Assembly (NCBI RefSeq): GCF_018310535.1
Contig: NZ_CP074102.1
Span: 4,278,001 to 4,342,000 of the forward strand
Origin: Streptomyces mirabilis
GTDB lineage: Bacteria > Actinomycetota > Actinomycetes > Streptomycetales > Streptomycetaceae
Length of the DNA stretch: 64,000 nt
Reading direction: 5' to 3'
This document shows, piece after piece, positions 50,937 through 58,311 of this stretch (its first letter is position 1; each line of letters starts with the position of its first letter). The notes beneath the pieces were generated by a model. That model saw only the letters and a program-made list of their open reading frames with translations. It searched no databases and had not been told where the DNA came from. The position numbers and the translations under genes are program-made.

Positions 50937-51380
50937 CTACGCCCGACCGTACGGTCGGCCACAGTCCGAGTCGCACTGTGCGAGGTTCGCGCCGTTCACG
51001 GTCCAGAGGTCGTCGAAGACCGCGAAACCGGCCGCCTTCATGGCGTGTGCCGAGGCGGCGACCTTCTCAGGATCACGGGCCCCTCCACCCGGCATCGGGC
51101 TGTGTTGCAGGAAGCGGCCCGCGTATTTCTCGCACAGCTCGGCGTACTCCTTCGTGTGCAGGATGAGTGCGTGGAGGCCGAGGTCCACGTCGTCCGACGG
51201 GACCATGGGGACGGTGGCAGTGGCCGCCGTGACCAGGAACGCGACCGCCTGGTCCGCGATCCGCTCGGCACGCTCGGACGACTGCCCGTTGTGGATGACC
51301 ACGAAGTGGGCGAGGCTCTCGAACAGCTCCTCACCAGCCACCGCACGACCGGTCTTCTGATCGTTCGCCGTTGCCGTCAT
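50937..51380 (-). CDS. Small protein with GRDP-like His core and CxxxC tail
   Basis: 147 residues from ATG at 51380 after GAGGAG. Helical core with DVDLGLHALILHTKEYAELCEKYAGRFLQHSP (residues 64-95; His70, His75, Cys83, His93), a pattern that recalls glycine-rich-domain-like (DUF1399) proteins. C-terminal tail ANLAQCDSDCGRPYGRA with Cys136 and Cys140. I think similar Streptomyces proteins with a Cys-rich tail exist, but give them no function. The conserved tail next to a kinase-like gene suggests the tail may be modified or bind metal. Confidence 0.75.
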   Translation of the reverse strand: MTATANDQKTGRAVAGEELFESLAHFVVIHNGQSSERAERIADQAVAFLVTAATATVPMVPSDDVDLGLHALILHTKEYAELCEKYAGRFLQHSPMPGGGARDPEKVAASAHAMKAAGFAVFDDLWTVNGANLAQCDSDCGRPYGRA

Positions 51381-51533
51381 GTGCAATCTCCTCGTGTGAG
51401 GTGGTGCATGGCATTTACCTCCCGCCCCCGGTCGCCGAGCTCGGCTCATAGACGACCGGGGAGCGGGCTTGGATGGCCGACCCCGAACGGGTTGGGGAGC
51501 CGGGGAGTTGGCACCCGTCCGGGGGCGGCCGGT

Positions 51534-51632
51534 CTACGGGCTGGTACCGAGGGCCATGCCGATCACCAAGCCGCACGAACCGCTGATGCAGATGATGAAC
51601 AGGACCCCGGCGTACCGGCCGATGGCGCGCAT
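51534..51632 (-). CDS. 32-residue membrane peptide coupled to the gene before it
   Basis: MRAIGRYAGVLFIICISGSCGLVIGMALGTSP. ATG at 51632 shares its A with the upstream stop (TGATG), the usual sign of translational coupling. One hydrophobic helix, positive N-terminus, with two Cys in it. Too small for most annotation; I consider it real because of the coupling. Confidence 0.6.
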   Translation of the reverse strand: MRAIGRYAGVLFIICISGSCGLVIGMALGTSP

Positions 51633-51862
51633 CACAGCCCGACCCGACTGTTGCCGTTCTTCACGGCCAGGCGTGCGCTCAGTTCCTCTCGCGCACTGAG
51701 CGCCACCACGTTGTCCTGCATGGCATCCCACTCCCTGCCGCCGCCGATCGGCCTTATCTGTACACGGCCGCCGATCTCACCCATGACGACGCCGATACGT
51801 CCCCTGGCACTGTCCTTCGCCAGTTCACCGACGCCTGGTCTGGTCTGCTGATTGCTCGCCAT
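51632..51862 (-). CDS. Small conserved protein, unknown
   Basis: 76 residues from ATG at 51862 (ATG at 51874 also possible). MASNQQTRPGVGELAKDSARGRIGVVMGEIGGRVQIRPIGGGREWDAMQDNVVALSAREELSARLA. The repeated G-R-I-G/V-M-x-x-I-G-G-R-V-Q-I-R-P-x-G-G-G-x-E-W pattern suggests a small beta-barrel, resembling many short streptomycete proteins found beside XRE regulators. Divergent from the XRE-TPR gene, with a palindrome in between. Confidence 0.7.
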   Translation of the reverse strand: MASNQQTRPGVGELAKDSARGRIGVVMGEIGGRVQIRPIGGGREWDAMQDNVVALSAREELSARLAVKNGNSRVGL

Positions 51863-51909
51863 GCACAGGAGCATCGCGACCTGGGGGCCGTCGCCAAAAG
51901 GTCAGGGTG

Positions 51910-51928
51910 ATTACCCAACTTGGGTAAT
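51910..51928. promoter_or_regulatory. Perfect 19-bp operator palindrome
   Basis: ATTACCCAACTTGGGTAAT: 9-bp perfect arms around a central C, in the 126-bp spacer between the divergent small gene (51862) and XRE-TPR gene (51989). The TACCCAA half site is AT-rich for this genome. Likely binding site of the XRE regulator. Confidence 0.8.
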
Positions 51929-51988
51929 ATCGCGGGAAGTAGAGAATCAGCGACGTTGCGTAGCCCTCGCAGTGTGGGAGCTTGCCCA

Positions 51989-53329
51989 ATGCCCGAAGCC
52001 GACCGGCCGCAGGAACTGCCTGCCAGGCTGCTCACCGATCCCGAAATGCTCAACGCGTGTCGGGTACGGGACTTCGCCAGGGTCTTCCGACTGGTGAAAA
52101 CGAGAGCGGGCATCTACCCATCGATGATCGCCAGGCGATGCGAGCTGACGCCCAGCCGAGTCGGTGAAGTCATCGCAGGCCGCCGTCAGTTGCTCCACAT
52201 GGACGTCGTCGAGCGCATCGCGGACGGCTTGCGCATCCCAGGCCACATGCTCGGGCTTGCCAGACGATCTTGGGAGACGCCTCAGGCACTCGTCGTCACC
52301 GAGCGCGAGGCACCGCAAGAACCGGAGCCAGAGAAGCAGACACCCGCTTCTTTACCGGGGCCAGACGTGGACAGCATCCTTGCGCTGGCCACCCGGGCAA
52401 GCCTCAGCACAGCCACACTGGAAGCTTTCCAGTCGTCCATCGAAGACTATTGGCGACGGGATGACCAGCACGGCGGCGAAGCCCTGAGGCCGGCCATCGT
52501 CGGTCAGCTCCGGTATGTGGTCGGGCTCCTCAAGGAAAGCCGACGGCCGTCCATCCAGAACGGCTTGTACGGAATCGCGGCCGAGCTGGCACGCCTCACC
52601 GGCTGGACCTACTTCGACGCCCGCCAGTACAACCAGGCCCGCGCGTACTTCACCGAGGCGCTGCAACTGGCCAAGGAAACCGACGACCGGCAGTTCATGG
52701 CCAACGTGCTTGCCTGCATGAGCTTGCAGGCGACCTACCAGGACAAGCCCGCGGACTCTCTGGCACTCGTGACCGCCGCCCAGGACCAGGCCCGCTCAGC
52801 CCTGGGCACCACCCCACGCGTCCTGTCGATGCTGTCCATGCGCGAGGCGTTCGCCCATGCCAGCCTCGGCAACCGGGACTCCACTCACCGGGCGATCGGG
52901 GAAGCGCACCGCCATTTCGAGCAGATCGGGGTAGGTGACCCGGACCCGTCATGGGTGAACTACTTCGATGAGCCGAAGCTCATCGTGGACACGGGCATCG
53001 CCCACGGCCGACTGGGCGAAGCAGCAACCGCCGAGCCCTTGATCGCGGATGCTTTGCGGCGGGAAGACCGCACGAACCAGCGCGGCCGTGCGTTTCACGC
53101 GTTCTGGCTGGCTCGTACGCAGTTGGATCAGGGCAAGCTTGGTCAGGCGTGCGACACCGCCACGCAGGCTCTGGTGCCCGCGTCGGCGGTGGCGTCCGAG
53201 CGAGTGTCGGGCCATCTCAGGGAGTTCTACGACCAGTTGGCCCCGTACAGGCAAGAGCCCGTAGCCCTGGCCTTCGAGTCGCGGCTACGGGAGCTCCTCC
53301 CACCGGTCAGCGGATCGCTTCATCCATGA
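51989..53329 (+). CDS. XRE-family regulator with TPR-like domain
   Basis: 446 residues from ATG at 51989 (GGGAG upstream). Divergent XRE-type HTH near residues 25-85 (IFPSMIARR-like: GIYPSMIARRCELTPSRVGEVIAGRRQLLHMDVVERIADGLRIPGHMLGLA). The rest is an alpha-helical TPR array (TYFDARQYNQARAYFTEALQLAKETDD; ALVTAAQDQARSAL; LAHASLGN-type repeats). TPR-XRE proteins of Streptomyces often sense a peptide or metabolite. Probably controls the divergent small genes and itself. Confidence 0.88.
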   Translation: MPEADRPQELPARLLTDPEMLNACRVRDFARVFRLVKTRAGIYPSMIARRCELTPSRVGEVIAGRRQLLHMDVVERIADGLRIPGHMLGLARRSWETPQALVVTEREAPQEPEPEKQTPASLPGPDVDSILALATRASLSTATLEAFQSSIEDYWRRDDQHGGEALRPAIVGQLRYVVGLLKESRRPSIQNGLYGIAAELARLTGWTYFDARQYNQARAYFTEALQLAKETDDRQFMANVLACMSLQATYQDKPADSLALVTAAQDQARSALGTTPRVLSMLSMREAFAHASLGNRDSTHRAIGEAHRHFEQIGVGDPDPSWVNYFDEPKLIVDTGIAHGRLGEAATAEPLIADALRREDRTNQRGRAFHAFWLARTQLDQGKLGQACDTATQALVPASAVASERVSGHLREFYDQLAPYRQEPVALAFESRLRELLPPVSGSLHP

Positions 53330-53840
53330 GCAGGTACAGCAGGCCGACGAGCGATCCGCTGCTCACGATCTCGCGGCGGTCGATCATGCCCCGGATCTCG
53401 CCGAGGGGTACCCACTCGATGCGGTCTGACTCGTTCTTCTCCGTGGGCGGGCCGACGTAGGTCGCGCCGTCCGCGCGGAAGACGTGGTGCTGCGAGTCGG
53501 TGATCCCGTTGGCCGGCTCGGCGTAGATCAGGGGCTTGATGGGACCAGGACGCCAGCCCGTCTCCTCCAGGACTTCACGGGCCGCCGCTTCCTCCGGGGA
53601 CTCGTCGTCCTCGACCAGGCCCATGGGCAACTCCCAAGCCCACGAGTCTGTGATGAAGCGGTGCCGCCACATCATCAGGACCTCTTGGCGATCGTTGACC
53701 ACGGCGGCCACGGCCAGATGCCGGAGGCGAACGACGTGGTACTCCCACCTGCGTCCGTCAGGCTGCTGGACGTCGACCAGACACAGATTCACCCACTTGT
53801 TGGTGTAGATCTGTCGCTCGCCGTGCGTCTTCCACTCCAT
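53307..53840 (-). CDS. NUDIX hydrolase (ADP-ribose pyrophosphatase-like)
   Basis: 177 residues. The NUDIX box is complete at residues 74-96 (GLVEDDESPEEAAAREVLEETGW). N-terminal WKTHGERQIYTNKWVNLCLVDVQQPDG and the later EPANGITDSQHHVF are typical of the ADP-ribose/nucleoside-diphosphate-sugar branch. Overlaps the convergent XRE gene by 23 bp. Confidence 0.93.
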   Translation of the reverse strand: MEWKTHGERQIYTNKWVNLCLVDVQQPDGRRWEYHVVRLRHLAVAAVVNDRQEVLMMWRHRFITDSWAWELPMGLVEDDESPEEAAAREVLEETGWRPGPIKPLIYAEPANGITDSQHHVFRADGATYVGPPTEKNESDRIEWVPLGEIRGMIDRREIVSSGSLVGLLYLLMDEAIR

Positions 53841-54270
53841 GCCTTCGACCCCTCTCGATCGGTCTCCAGGATCTCAGACCGATCCGGAGGAGGGCGCATG
53901 TTCGGCACTTTTCGCGTCACCTTGACGAGATGCCCCGCCGTGCGTCGCATTCCGGCTGGAGCGGCCAAGCGGCAAGAGGAGGAATCTAGGGAGTAGAGGT
54001 GTGTCGTCGAGCTGGGGTCTCCCCTGATACGGGCCTGGAGCACACCAGGGAACATCGGCTTGGGAAGCTCAGGTGATCTAGGACGGGTTGCCCTGCTGAA
54101 CTGCGGCGGAGCGGTGTCGATGTCCAGTCGGCCGCCGACTTGGTGCCCGGTTGTTCCCGGTTCCCCGCACGATCTGGCACCGGTCTGGCACGAGCGGTGG
54201 GTGTGCGCAGCGACCTGGTGCACAGGCAAGTAGCACCTGACCTTGCCTAACGGCCAGCCCTCGGCGGAAA
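53841..54270. other. Spacer without a gene
   Basis: 430 bp between the NUDIX gene and the sigma-factor group. Open frames on the minus strand have no family likeness and poor third-position bias. I see nothing functional except the hairpin that follows. Confidence 0.45.
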
Positions 54271-54302
54271 CCCCGTATGGCGTCGCGGGACGCTATACGG
54301 GG
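54271..54302 (+). terminator. 14-bp hairpin upstream of the sigma gene
   Basis: CCCCGTATGGCGTC (54271-54284) pairs with GACGCTATACGGGG (54289-54302), one G-T pair, GCGG loop. No T tract. It could be a transcription barrier or a regulatory structure in the sigma mRNA leader. Confidence 0.55.
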
Positions 54303-54341
54303 TTGGGAGGATCAGGCCCCAGAGTCGAGAGGTGGCCGTGC

Positions 54342-54361
54342 ACTGTGACTGCCGTCACAGT
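54342..54361. promoter_or_regulatory. Inverted repeat in the sigma-gene promoter region
   Basis: ACTGTGAC-TGCC-GTCACAGT: perfect 8-bp arms, 69 bp upstream of the start codon. Suitable as a dimeric operator. Confidence 0.5.
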
Positions 54362-54429
54362 CCTATTGCAGAGGACGGGTGTAACGCCCGCACTACGGCC
54401 GGACATGTCTTGGGTGGAGGGCGGATAAC

Positions 54430-54972
54430 TTGAGCGACGAGCAGCGGTTCACCGAGCTATATCGGCGAAACTACGCGGCAGTTGAGGCTTACGTCACGAA
54501 ACGCGCAGACCCCAGCAGTGTGCTGGACGTGGTGGCGGACGTATTCCTTACGGCGTGGCGACGCTTCGCAGACATGCCTGAGGGAAAGGAACTGCCCTGG
54601 CTGTACGGTGTCGCCCGGCGCACGCTGGCCAATGATCGGCGCTCCCGGCAACGCCAGCTCAGTCTCGCCGAATTGTTGGCCGTCCAGCCCTCGGCTTTCA
54701 GTGGTGAGCGCCAGCCTGATGACGTCATCATCGAGATGGATCTAGCGAAGGCGTTCGACTGCCTCAGTCTTCGTGATCAGGAGATCCTCCGCCTGACTCT
54801 CTGGGAAAAGTTGCCCATAAACGAATGTGCGCTAGCCATGGGCTGTGGAACCGCCACAGCACGAGTGCGCCTCTTTCGGGCAAGAAAGCGACTTGGCGGA
54901 TTTCTCTCAGAAATGGACTCCGCTCGTTCTCTGAGTGACGAGGTTCGCTCGCGGAAGGAATCTCATGCGTGA
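54430..54972 (+). CDS. ECF-type RNA polymerase sigma factor
   Basis: 180 residues from TTG at 54430 (GGAGGG 9 nt upstream). Region 2 (FTELYRRNYAAVEAYVTKRADPSSVLDVVADVFLTAWRRFADMPEGKELPWLYGVARRTLANDRR) and region 4 (AFDCLSLRDQEILRLTLWEKLPINECALAMGCGTATARVRLFRARKRL). ECF group; overlaps the next gene by 8 bp. Codon and base composition are lower in G+C than the rest of the window, a sign of separate acquisition. Confidence 0.92.
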   Translation: MSDEQRFTELYRRNYAAVEAYVTKRADPSSVLDVVADVFLTAWRRFADMPEGKELPWLYGVARRTLANDRRSRQRQLSLAELLAVQPSAFSGERQPDDVIIEMDLAKAFDCLSLRDQEILRLTLWEKLPINECALAMGCGTATARVRLFRARKRLGGFLSEMDSARSLSDEVRSRKESHA

Positions 54973-55957
54973 CTATGAAGAATCTTTGACAGCCATCGGC
55001 TCTCGGCTTAAGGTGCGGCCCGCCGCGCCGCAACAAGTGGACGCCCTCCTGGAGAGGATCCTTTCGGAGCCACAGTATGCGACTCACCGAGCCGAACGTA
55101 ACCGTAAGCCTCGCAACCTCCGAGTCAAAAGTCTCGCTGTACTCGGGGTGTCTGCGGCAGCGATTGCGGCGATTGTTGCAGCTAACAGTCTCATGAAGCC
55201 GTCGTTCCCCGAGACGGCATACGCTGCGACCCCACCGCTGATGAAGATCAGCGATGAGAAGAACCTACCTGCGGCCCAAGTTCTGGAAGATATTGCTCGC
55301 CGGACGGAGAAACTCTCAGACACCTCCTCCTGGGACAATCATTTTGTACAGGAGAGCTGGTCGCTGACCACTCGCATTGGGGGCCACCAGATCACATCTG
55401 CGGTCGTTCCCGAACACCGCGATTCCTGGAAGAAAGCCGACGGTTCCATCGCCTGGTCAGTCAAGGAAGAGAAGCCGAAGTTTCAGAACTCCGACCAAAA
55501 GAAGTTGTGGGAGCAACAGTGGGCAGCCATTGGCGAACCTACGACTCGCACGGGGAAGGGTGGATCCTCGTACAGTAATCCACCAGATCCGGCCGAAATG
55601 AAACACTGGTTGGAGGAGGGTTCCCCTGGCGATACAGCTGGGTTCATCTCTGAATCGCTCGTACAGAAGCTCATGACCAATCACCTCACACCTAAGCAGC
55701 GCGCGGCGTCTCTTCGCGTTCTCGAGACGAAGAAAGATCTCAAGATCTCTGGCGCGGCGAAGGACCGTGCTGGGCGAGAGGGATTGGCTTTCACCGTAGA
55801 GTCGGACAGCAGTGGACTTCCTTCGAAGCACACCCTCGTCATCAACCCGGATGACGGGAAGATTCTTGCTTACGAGGAAATCCTGACTAGTGATCCGGGG
55901 GCACTCAAGGTGAAGACGCCGGCCGTCATCAACTACGTCACCTTCTTGCGAGGCTGA
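54965..55957 (+). CDS. CU044_5270-like membrane protein, probable sigma partner
   Basis: 330 residues from ATG at 54965. Cytoplasmic N-terminus of about 50 residues (VRPAAPQQVDALLERILSEPQYA), one membrane helix at about 54-77, and a large extracytoplasmic domain with no Cys. Streptomycete proteins of this layout follow ECF sigma genes and are annotated CU044_5270 family; many are thought to act as anti-sigma or signal partners. Role inferred. Lower G+C than neighbours. Confidence 0.8.
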   Translation: MRDYEESLTAIGSRLKVRPAAPQQVDALLERILSEPQYATHRAERNRKPRNLRVKSLAVLGVSAAAIAAIVAANSLMKPSFPETAYAATPPLMKISDEKNLPAAQVLEDIARRTEKLSDTSSWDNHFVQESWSLTTRIGGHQITSAVVPEHRDSWKKADGSIAWSVKEEKPKFQNSDQKKLWEQQWAAIGEPTTRTGKGGSSYSNPPDPAEMKHWLEEGSPGDTAGFISESLVQKLMTNHLTPKQRAASLRVLETKKDLKISGAAKDRAGREGLAFTVESDSSGLPSKHTLVINPDDGKILAYEEILTSDPGALKVKTPAVINYVTFLRG

Positions 55958-56039
55958 CCGGAAGTGTCGCGAACGGCACTGCGGTGGGCCGCACCGACTC
56001 CAGCGGCCCACCGCAGTGCAAAGATCGACTGTCAGGTCA

Positions 56040-56687
56040 CTATGACGTCCAGAAGCAGTCGGCCTTGTTGTCGAGACTCGCGCCGACATAAGCCTTGCTG
56101 GAGTGTGGCGCCTCTTGCCAGAGACTGATCGAGCCCTGGTCGCAGGATCGGTCCTGCCCAGTCACAGACCTGCCGTCGACGTAGATGTACTTCCCTCCCT
56201 TGTTGGACCATGACGACGTCTTGTTGTCGAAGTCGTACACGGAGAAGAACACCAGGTCGGTGTGAGGGTGCGACTCGTTCCACTGTAGGCGCCTGCCACC
56301 GAAGTTCTCATACTGGTAGAAGCAGTACCAGTCGTTGCCGAAGGTCTGCGTGGGGCAGCCGTCGTCCGCGGCAAGCGCCTTTCCGTCGGCGGCCGCAGCC
56401 GCTACCGACTTCGCGGACACGCCAGCAACCTTTGCCTGCAGCTTGACGGCAGCGTCACTGCTGGGCGGCGCGGTGTCCTCTCCGGGAAGCGGGAACGACA
56501 TGATTGCCTCTCCGCCGTTCCAGGCAATCTCATTCCGGCTGATCTGGACACCACCAGATGTCTTGGCAAGCACCTGGTCGATCTGCTGCTGCAACTCGTC
56601 CTCTTGGCCTGCGGCTTCTGCCTGGCTGAGCATGGTCAGGCTCAGCAGCACCGCGCTGGCGAGAACGGTAGTCTTCCTCAGCTTCAT
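56040..56687 (-). CDS. Secreted peptidase-inhibitor-like (I36/crystallin fold) protein
   Basis: 215 residues. Signal peptide (TTVLASAVLLSLTMLSQAEA), then a helical pro-region (about 27-110) and a C-terminal domain with four Cys: CPTQTFGNDWYCFYQYENFGGRRLQW, SCDQGSISLW, ADCFW. The Y-C-F-Y-Q-Y-E-N-F-G-G-R-R-L pattern is that of the beta/gamma-crystallin-like Streptomyces metalloproteinase inhibitor family (I36). Convergent with the CU044_5270-like gene. Confidence 0.85.
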   Translation of the reverse strand: MKLRKTTVLASAVLLSLTMLSQAEAAGQEDELQQQIDQVLAKTSGGVQISRNEIAWNGGEAIMSFPLPGEDTAPPSSDAAVKLQAKVAGVSAKSVAAAAADGKALAADDGCPTQTFGNDWYCFYQYENFGGRRLQWNESHPHTDLVFFSVYDFDNKTSSWSNKGGKYIYVDGRSVTGQDRSCDQGSISLWQEAPHSSKAYVGASLDNKADCFWTS

Positions 56688-57182
56688 CTATCCCCCTCAA
56701 CTTCCGCACAGATGTGCGAGATTCGCGATTATGTGATCACGCCCTTACCGTGCGCAAGTCACTTGCTCACCACCCGCCGTCGCCGAAAGTGGCGTCACGC
56801 CCGCTGCGCCCGACGGGTGCGGGCAGCAGAGGCCGGTGATCACCAACCTTGGCCATCCAGCCAGGCCAGGGCCCCTCCGCAAGGCGTTGCCCGAACCTAC
56901 GGATCAGAAGGTCGCAGGGTCCTCTCTGCGCTCTTACTCCACGGGGCCGCGGGAGGGCGCAGGCACAGGGCCCAGCGGGCCCTTCTCCCGGGGATGCCGA
57001 CAAGGCCGACACAGCCCTAGGCTTACCTGCGTCGGCCTGGGGCCGCGGACCGGGTGCCGGTGATCGGCGAAGCAGGCATGGTGCGCGGAGCAGAGCCAGT
57101 GGACCCCGTGTGGACCATGGCCGCTGCCAAACGCCTGGAGCCGGTACGCTGTATCCGCTCCGTCCCTGGTGGGCGGGGCGCA
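56688..57182. other. Right-end spacer of the element
   Basis: 495 bp without a convincing gene before attR. It must supply the promoter for the re-formed tRNA-Ser. A -10-like TACGCT is at 57145-57150, 33 bp before the tRNA; I cannot pick a -35. Confidence 0.45.
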
Positions 57183-57222
57183 GGTGGGTTGCCCGAGCGG
57201 CCTAAGGGAACGGTCTTGAAAA
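57183..57222 (+). repeat. attR: 40-bp direct repeat within tRNA-Ser
   Basis: Identical to attL at 41625-41664. Here the repeat is the 5' half of the intact tRNA. Confidence 0.9.
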
Positions 57223-57269
57223 CCGTCGTGGCAGCGATGTCACCGTGGGTTCAAATCCCACACCCACCG
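57183..57269 (+). tRNA. tRNA-Ser (anticodon UGA), intact
   Basis: 87-nt class II tRNA. Acceptor GGTGGGT/ACCCACC, discriminator G, D arm GCCCGAGCGGCCTAAGGG, anticodon arm ACGGT-CTTGAAA-ACCGT (anticodon TGA), variable arm CGTGGCAGCGATGTCACC, and T arm GTGGG-TTCAAAT-CCCAC. Reads UCA and probably other UCN codons. Its 5' half came with the element, its 3' half is the chromosome's. Confidence 0.95.
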
Positions 57270-57276
57270 CAGGTGA

Positions 57277-57311
57277 ACGGCCCCTGACCAGGTAAATCGG
57301 TCGGGGGCCGT
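57277..57311 (+). terminator. Hairpin after tRNA-Ser
   Basis: ACGGCCCCTGACC (57277-57289) pairs with GGTCGGGGGCCGT (57299-57311), one T-G pair, 9-nt loop. Just 8 bp after the tRNA. No long T tract. Confidence 0.7.
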
Positions 57312-57425
57312 CCTCATGTGCGTTGTCCGTCAACCACCGTGGTTCCCCGTCAGTTACCGGTGGATCGGGCACGGCAGAGGCGCATCTTCTGATCCGTAGC
57401 TCTATGTGGTTCGGTCGCTGATGGT

Positions 57426-57552
57426 CCCTGGCCGGTCGGTCGTGATTCGATCCGCATCAGGTTGACGCCGCGCACGGCGAACTCCTGGAGCAGTTCGAGC
57501 AGCGCACCCGGGTGGTCGTCGCCGAGCCAGACGACCATGGACGTCTTGTCGG
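57426..57552 (-). pseudogene. 127-bp duplicated fragment of pheA (ACT domain)
   Basis: Matches 15582-15708 over 127 bp with three substitutions and no gap. Encodes DKTSMVVWLGDDHPGALLELLQEFAVRGVNLMRIESRPTGQG, the first half of the PheA ACT domain, without start or flanking coding sequence. It is a recent partial copy rather than a decayed paralogue. Confidence 0.9.
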
Positions 57553-57610
57553 TGACCCAGGCTCTGAACTGCAAGCTCGCCAGGCTGGACGCGTGCGCTC
57601 TCAGGGGTTC

Positions 57611-57799
57611 TCACTGAGGTCGTCGGCCAAGGACACAGAACTCGTTGCCTTCGGGGTCTGCCATGACAACCCACGACTGGTCACCCTGACCAATGTCGAC
57701 ACGCTTCGCGCCATGAGCCTCAAGGCGAGCCACCTCGGCGTCCTGATCATCAGGCACGAAGTCGAGATGCAGTCGGCTCTTGGCCCTGGCCCTATCCAC
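57611..57799 (-). pseudogene. Truncated glyoxalase/VOC-family protein
   Basis: About 60 codons: KSRLHLDFVPDDQDAEVARLEAHGAKRVDIGQGDQSWVVMADPEGNEFCVLGRRP. This is the C-terminal beta-alpha-beta module of VOC proteins (R-L-H-L-D-F; M-x-D-P-E-G-N-E-F-C-V-L). The N-terminal module is missing, and upstream DNA is in other frames. Confidence 0.7.
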
Positions 57800-57872
57800 G
57801 TGTGGGCGGGCGTCGGCGCAGCCGGGTGCTTGCAGAGCCGCAGGGCACCCCCTTCGGCATGCCCGCGACGGC

Positions 57873-58301
57873 TCACAGCTCGAAGTCCTGGGCGGCTTCC
57901 TCCCAGGGGATGGCGCGCAGGGCCGGATCGGCGGTGTGGCCGGACGGGATGTCGGGGGTGTGGAACCACGCGACCGCGAGGGCCGAGCGGTGGAGGACGG
58001 GGTCGAGGGCGGGGTCGACCGCGCTGGAACGGAAGAAGCCGACGCAGGTCACGGCGGGGAGCAGTTCGACCGGGCCGAAGCCGCGGGCGGGCAGGTCCGG
58101 ATGGTCTCGGTGGGGTGTGACGAGGTGCGTCGGGGTGTTCGGGAACGCCGCCGCCGTGCGCCGGGCCAGGCCGTCGACGATGCCGTCGTTCCAGCGCTTG
58201 AAGGGGTAGCCCTCGAGCATTCCGCCGTAGGTCGAGGTGAGACGCAGCTCGGATATCTCGACGGTTCTGCCCGAGGTGAGGGTGACGTGGGTCAGTGCCA
58301 T
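57873..58301 (-). CDS. Conserved hypothetical protein
   Basis: 142 residues. MALTHVTLTSGRTVEISELRLTSTYGGMLEGYPFKRWNDGIVDGLARR..., beta-rich, no signal. The sequence SELRLTSTYGGMLEGYP followed by FPNTPTHLVTP looks conserved. Codon use is normal. Function unknown. Ends next to the glyoxalase remnant and starts 10 bp after the PrimPol gene, so it is probably co-transcribed with it. Confidence 0.75.
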   Translation of the reverse strand: MALTHVTLTSGRTVEISELRLTSTYGGMLEGYPFKRWNDGIVDGLARRTAAAFPNTPTHLVTPHRDHPDLPARGFGPVELLPAVTCVGFFRSSAVDPALDPVLHRSALAVAWFHTPDIPSGHTADPALRAIPWEEAAQDFEL

Positions 58302-58311
58302 GGCGCGCAGC

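Larger units (their letters stand above)
41625..57222. mobile_element. Integrated AICE (pSAM2/SLP1-type) in tRNA-Ser(UGA)
   Basis: 15.6 kb between 40-bp att repeats. Backbone typical of actinomycete integrative-conjugative elements: tyrosine integrase, excisionase, rolling-circle RepSA, Spd-like membrane protein, FtsK/TraSA-type DNA translocase for double-stranded transfer, small transfer-region genes and a GntR (KorSA-type) repressor. Cargo lies between 50.0 and 56.7 kb. The whole core set is intact except one small frameshifted gene, so excision and transfer may still be possible. Confidence 0.93.

Noticed and set aside
50030..51380. Class III/V lanthipeptide synthetase and precursor
   Set aside because: The kinase-like protein has no lyase or cyclase domain, no HopA1-like or LxmY-like partner is present, and the tailed protein is too large for a precursor.
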